64,000 nt of DNA from JAMZMI01 sp964353015 (lineage in GTDB: Bacteria; Bacteroidota; Bacteroidia; Cytophagales; Cyclobacteriaceae): the NCBI GenBank assembly GCA_964353015.1, contig CAYGUA010000022.1, positions 25,396-89,395 of the forward strand. Reading direction: 5' to 3'. The notes beneath the pieces are model-generated. The model made no database searches, had not been told where the DNA came from, and was given only the letters and a program-made list of their open reading frames with translations. The number at the start of each line of letters is the position of its first letter. The stretch's first letter is position 1. A program made the position numbers and the translations under genes. Positions 62,565-64,000 of this stretch are shown here, one piece after another.

Positions 62565-63930
62565 TCGGTTTTTTTTCAAGATTCTTATTCGAGTCTTACT
62601 CATTACAATCGGCTTATCGGCATGTACATACCTATTTCCACGGGTCGATCTCTTATTTACACAAGTAATCTTGGCCAGCATTATTCTTTCACAGTTAGTA
62701 GAGCTCACGTACTTTCTGAATAAGACTAATTACGATCTTGCACGTTTTCTTGATTCGCTCAAGGATGGAGACTTTACCATAGGGTTTAATAAACCCGAAA
62801 ACATCAGTTCATTTGATAAGCTCCACACTTCTTTCAATGAATTGGCTCATATTTATAAAAGCCTGGAGACGGTCAATGCTACACAATCTCATTTTTTAAC
62901 ACAGCTTGTCAACCAAATTGATTTTGGGATAGTAGCCTTCGGTGAGGAAAATCAAATTATTTTGATAAATAATCAAGCCCAGTCTTTACTGGTTCTTCCT
63001 GCCATTTCAAATTGGGAAAAGATCCGTAATCCAAATACCCAATTTTTAAAATCTCTCCTTCAAGCGAATGATGTGCAAAATCATTTAATTGAAACGAAAA
63101 TAGAGGGACAGGATAGGTTTTTTTCAGCAAGTATTATTACTATTCAAATACTTGAAAAGAAATACCGAATTGCTTCATTCCATGATATCAAATCAGAGTT
63201 ACAAGTCAAGGAAATCGAATCGTACCAAAAACTAATAAAAATCTTGAATCATGAGATTCTGAATTCAGTTACGCCATTGATTTCTCTATCTGAAACAATA
63301 CAATTGATATTGCAGGACACAAATCAAAACAGAAAATCAGTGAAAAACCTGGATCAGCAAAATCTAGATGATATTTTCGAAGCAGTAGACACTATCAAAC
63401 AGCGGAGTGAAGGGATATTAAAATTTGCCAATGATTATCGCAAACTCACAAGAATACCGCCACCAGTTTTCGAAGACGTAAGCATCGATCAGCTATGCCG
63501 AGGTGTGATCAGGCTCCATGAAAAGGCATTTAAAGATTTAAAGATTTCAGTGTCTTATGAAAAGATGGAACACATTATTTCTTTAGATCGCGCCTTGGTT
63601 GAGCAGGTTCTTATTAATGTAATTAAAAATGCAGTTGAAGCACTTGCAGAAATTCAATTGCCAGAAATAAAAATTTGGTGTGATATAGACCCAAAATATT
63701 TTGTCCTACGAATTTCTGATACTGGTCATGGAATCACTTCAGATAAACTAGCAAAGGTTTTTATTCCATTTTATACCACTAAAAATGGAGGAACTGGAAT
63801 TGGTCTTAGTATCTCCAGACAAATTATGTCTCTACATGGTGGATCACTTGAAATAGATACCCAATCTGGAAAAGTGACTGTTGTATCATTAGTGTTTCCA
63901 ATTAGCTTGATAAAGGAAATGCCGAACTAA
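62554..63930 (+). CDS. Sensor histidine kinase (NtrY-like)
   Basis: 458 residues. Two N-terminal membrane helices (about 8-26 and 33-54) with almost no periplasmic loop, a PAS-like domain (about 100-210), H233 in LNHEILNSVTPL, N-box NVIKNAVEAL and G2 GGTGIGLSI. The short loop suggests it senses the membrane or a cytoplasmic signal. Partner of the overlapping NtrC-type regulator. The gene ends 70 bases before the window end. Confidence 0.94.
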   Translation: MVFNRFFFKILIRVLLITIGLSACTYLFPRVDLLFTQVILASIILSQLVELTYFLNKTNYDLARFLDSLKDGDFTIGFNKPENISSFDKLHTSFNELAHIYKSLETVNATQSHFLTQLVNQIDFGIVAFGEENQIILINNQAQSLLVLPAISNWEKIRNPNTQFLKSLLQANDVQNHLIETKIEGQDRFFSASIITIQILEKKYRIASFHDIKSELQVKEIESYQKLIKILNHEILNSVTPLISLSETIQLILQDTNQNRKSVKNLDQQNLDDIFEAVDTIKQRSEGILKFANDYRKLTRIPPPVFEDVSIDQLCRGVIRLHEKAFKDLKISVSYEKMEHIISLDRALVEQVLINVIKNAVEALAEIQLPEIKIWCDIDPKYFVLRISDTGHGITSDKLAKVFIPFYTTKNGGTGIGLSISRQIMSLHGGSLEIDTQSGKVTVVSLVFPISLIKEMPN

Positions 63931-63966
63931 TTTTTTGAACGATAAAAAATAAACCCAACAAAAAGG

Positions 63967-63998
63967 TTGTTGAAGAGGGGTTTAAGTATCTATCTTTG
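63967..63998 (+). promoter_or_regulatory. Strong promoter reading out of the window
   Basis: TTG at 63967 or 63970, a 21- or 18-base spacer and TATCTTTG (63991-63998). It lies 37 bases after the kinase stop and must drive a gene or RNA beyond position 64000. Confidence 0.65.
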
Positions 63999-64000
63999 CC

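Noticed and set aside
1..64000. CRISPR arrays, tRNA, rRNA, tmRNA, RNase P RNA, insertion sequences, prophage
   Set aside because: No repeat-spacer pattern, no T-arm or anticodon pattern, no conserved RNA cores, no transposase or integrase sequence found by reading.

Overview
The window reads as chromosomal DNA of a Bacteroidota bacterium, most likely of the order Cytophagales; I cannot name a genus. Support: a short (290 aa) primary sigma factor, promoter boxes of the TTTG-N19-TAnnTTTG type instead of -35/-10, almost no Shine-Dalgarno sequences, a giant secreted protein with a type IX secretion (T9SS) C-terminal signal, a PID-CTERM mini-protein, and Bacteroidota-restricted families such as DUF2480 and a DUF5606-like protein. 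No tRNA, rRNA, CRISPR array, insertion sequence or phage gene was recognised.

Layout. 0-13 kb is the most accessory part: a sulfotransferase, a DUF5606-like protein, a dead PID-CTERM gene, a LytTR response regulator with a TPR histidine kinase, then a 2,577-residue T9SS adhesin followed by an intact PID-CTERM mini-protein and a terminator. 12.6-24.6 kb holds an ABC-F ATPase, a C2-domain protein, an esterase coupled to an orphan TRAP binding protein, a truncated haemoglobin, ClpB with two small followers, a frameshifted outer-membrane pseudogene, a DinB-like secreted protein and the primary sigma factor RpoD. 24.6-33.4 kb (minus strand) has a small lipoprotein, an ABC exporter whose permease is fused to an M1-like peptidase, an AraC regulator, a YiiX-like papain-fold hydrolase and a PhoX-like phosphatase.

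33.8-45 kb is housekeeping: prfB with its programmed +1 frameshift, an MFS transporter with a YhhN protein, a RelE-type toxin-antitoxin pair, dnaJ-grpE (DnaJ has lost half of its zinc centre), the M42 peptidase-hpt-adk-obgE operon, and hemE behind a promoter that almost touches its start codon. 45-52 kb has two tandem paralogous hybrid kinases, an aminotransferase and a CBS protein. 52-58.5 kb has a metallophosphoesterase-GDPD-sugar kinase operon and the rpmH-rnpA-S41 protease-tsaB-DUF2480 operon. 58.5-64 kb has a MacB/FtsX-type permease divergent from an NtrC/NtrY-type two-component pair. The last bases are a strong promoter reading out of the window.

The parts most worth a second look are the two-component/adhesin/PID-CTERM cluster with its dead relative, the six-bladed propeller nested inside one adhesin repeat, the permease-peptidase fusion, the half-zinc DnaJ and several unexplained inverted repeats. 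Nothing here is clearly a wholly new defence or mobile system.
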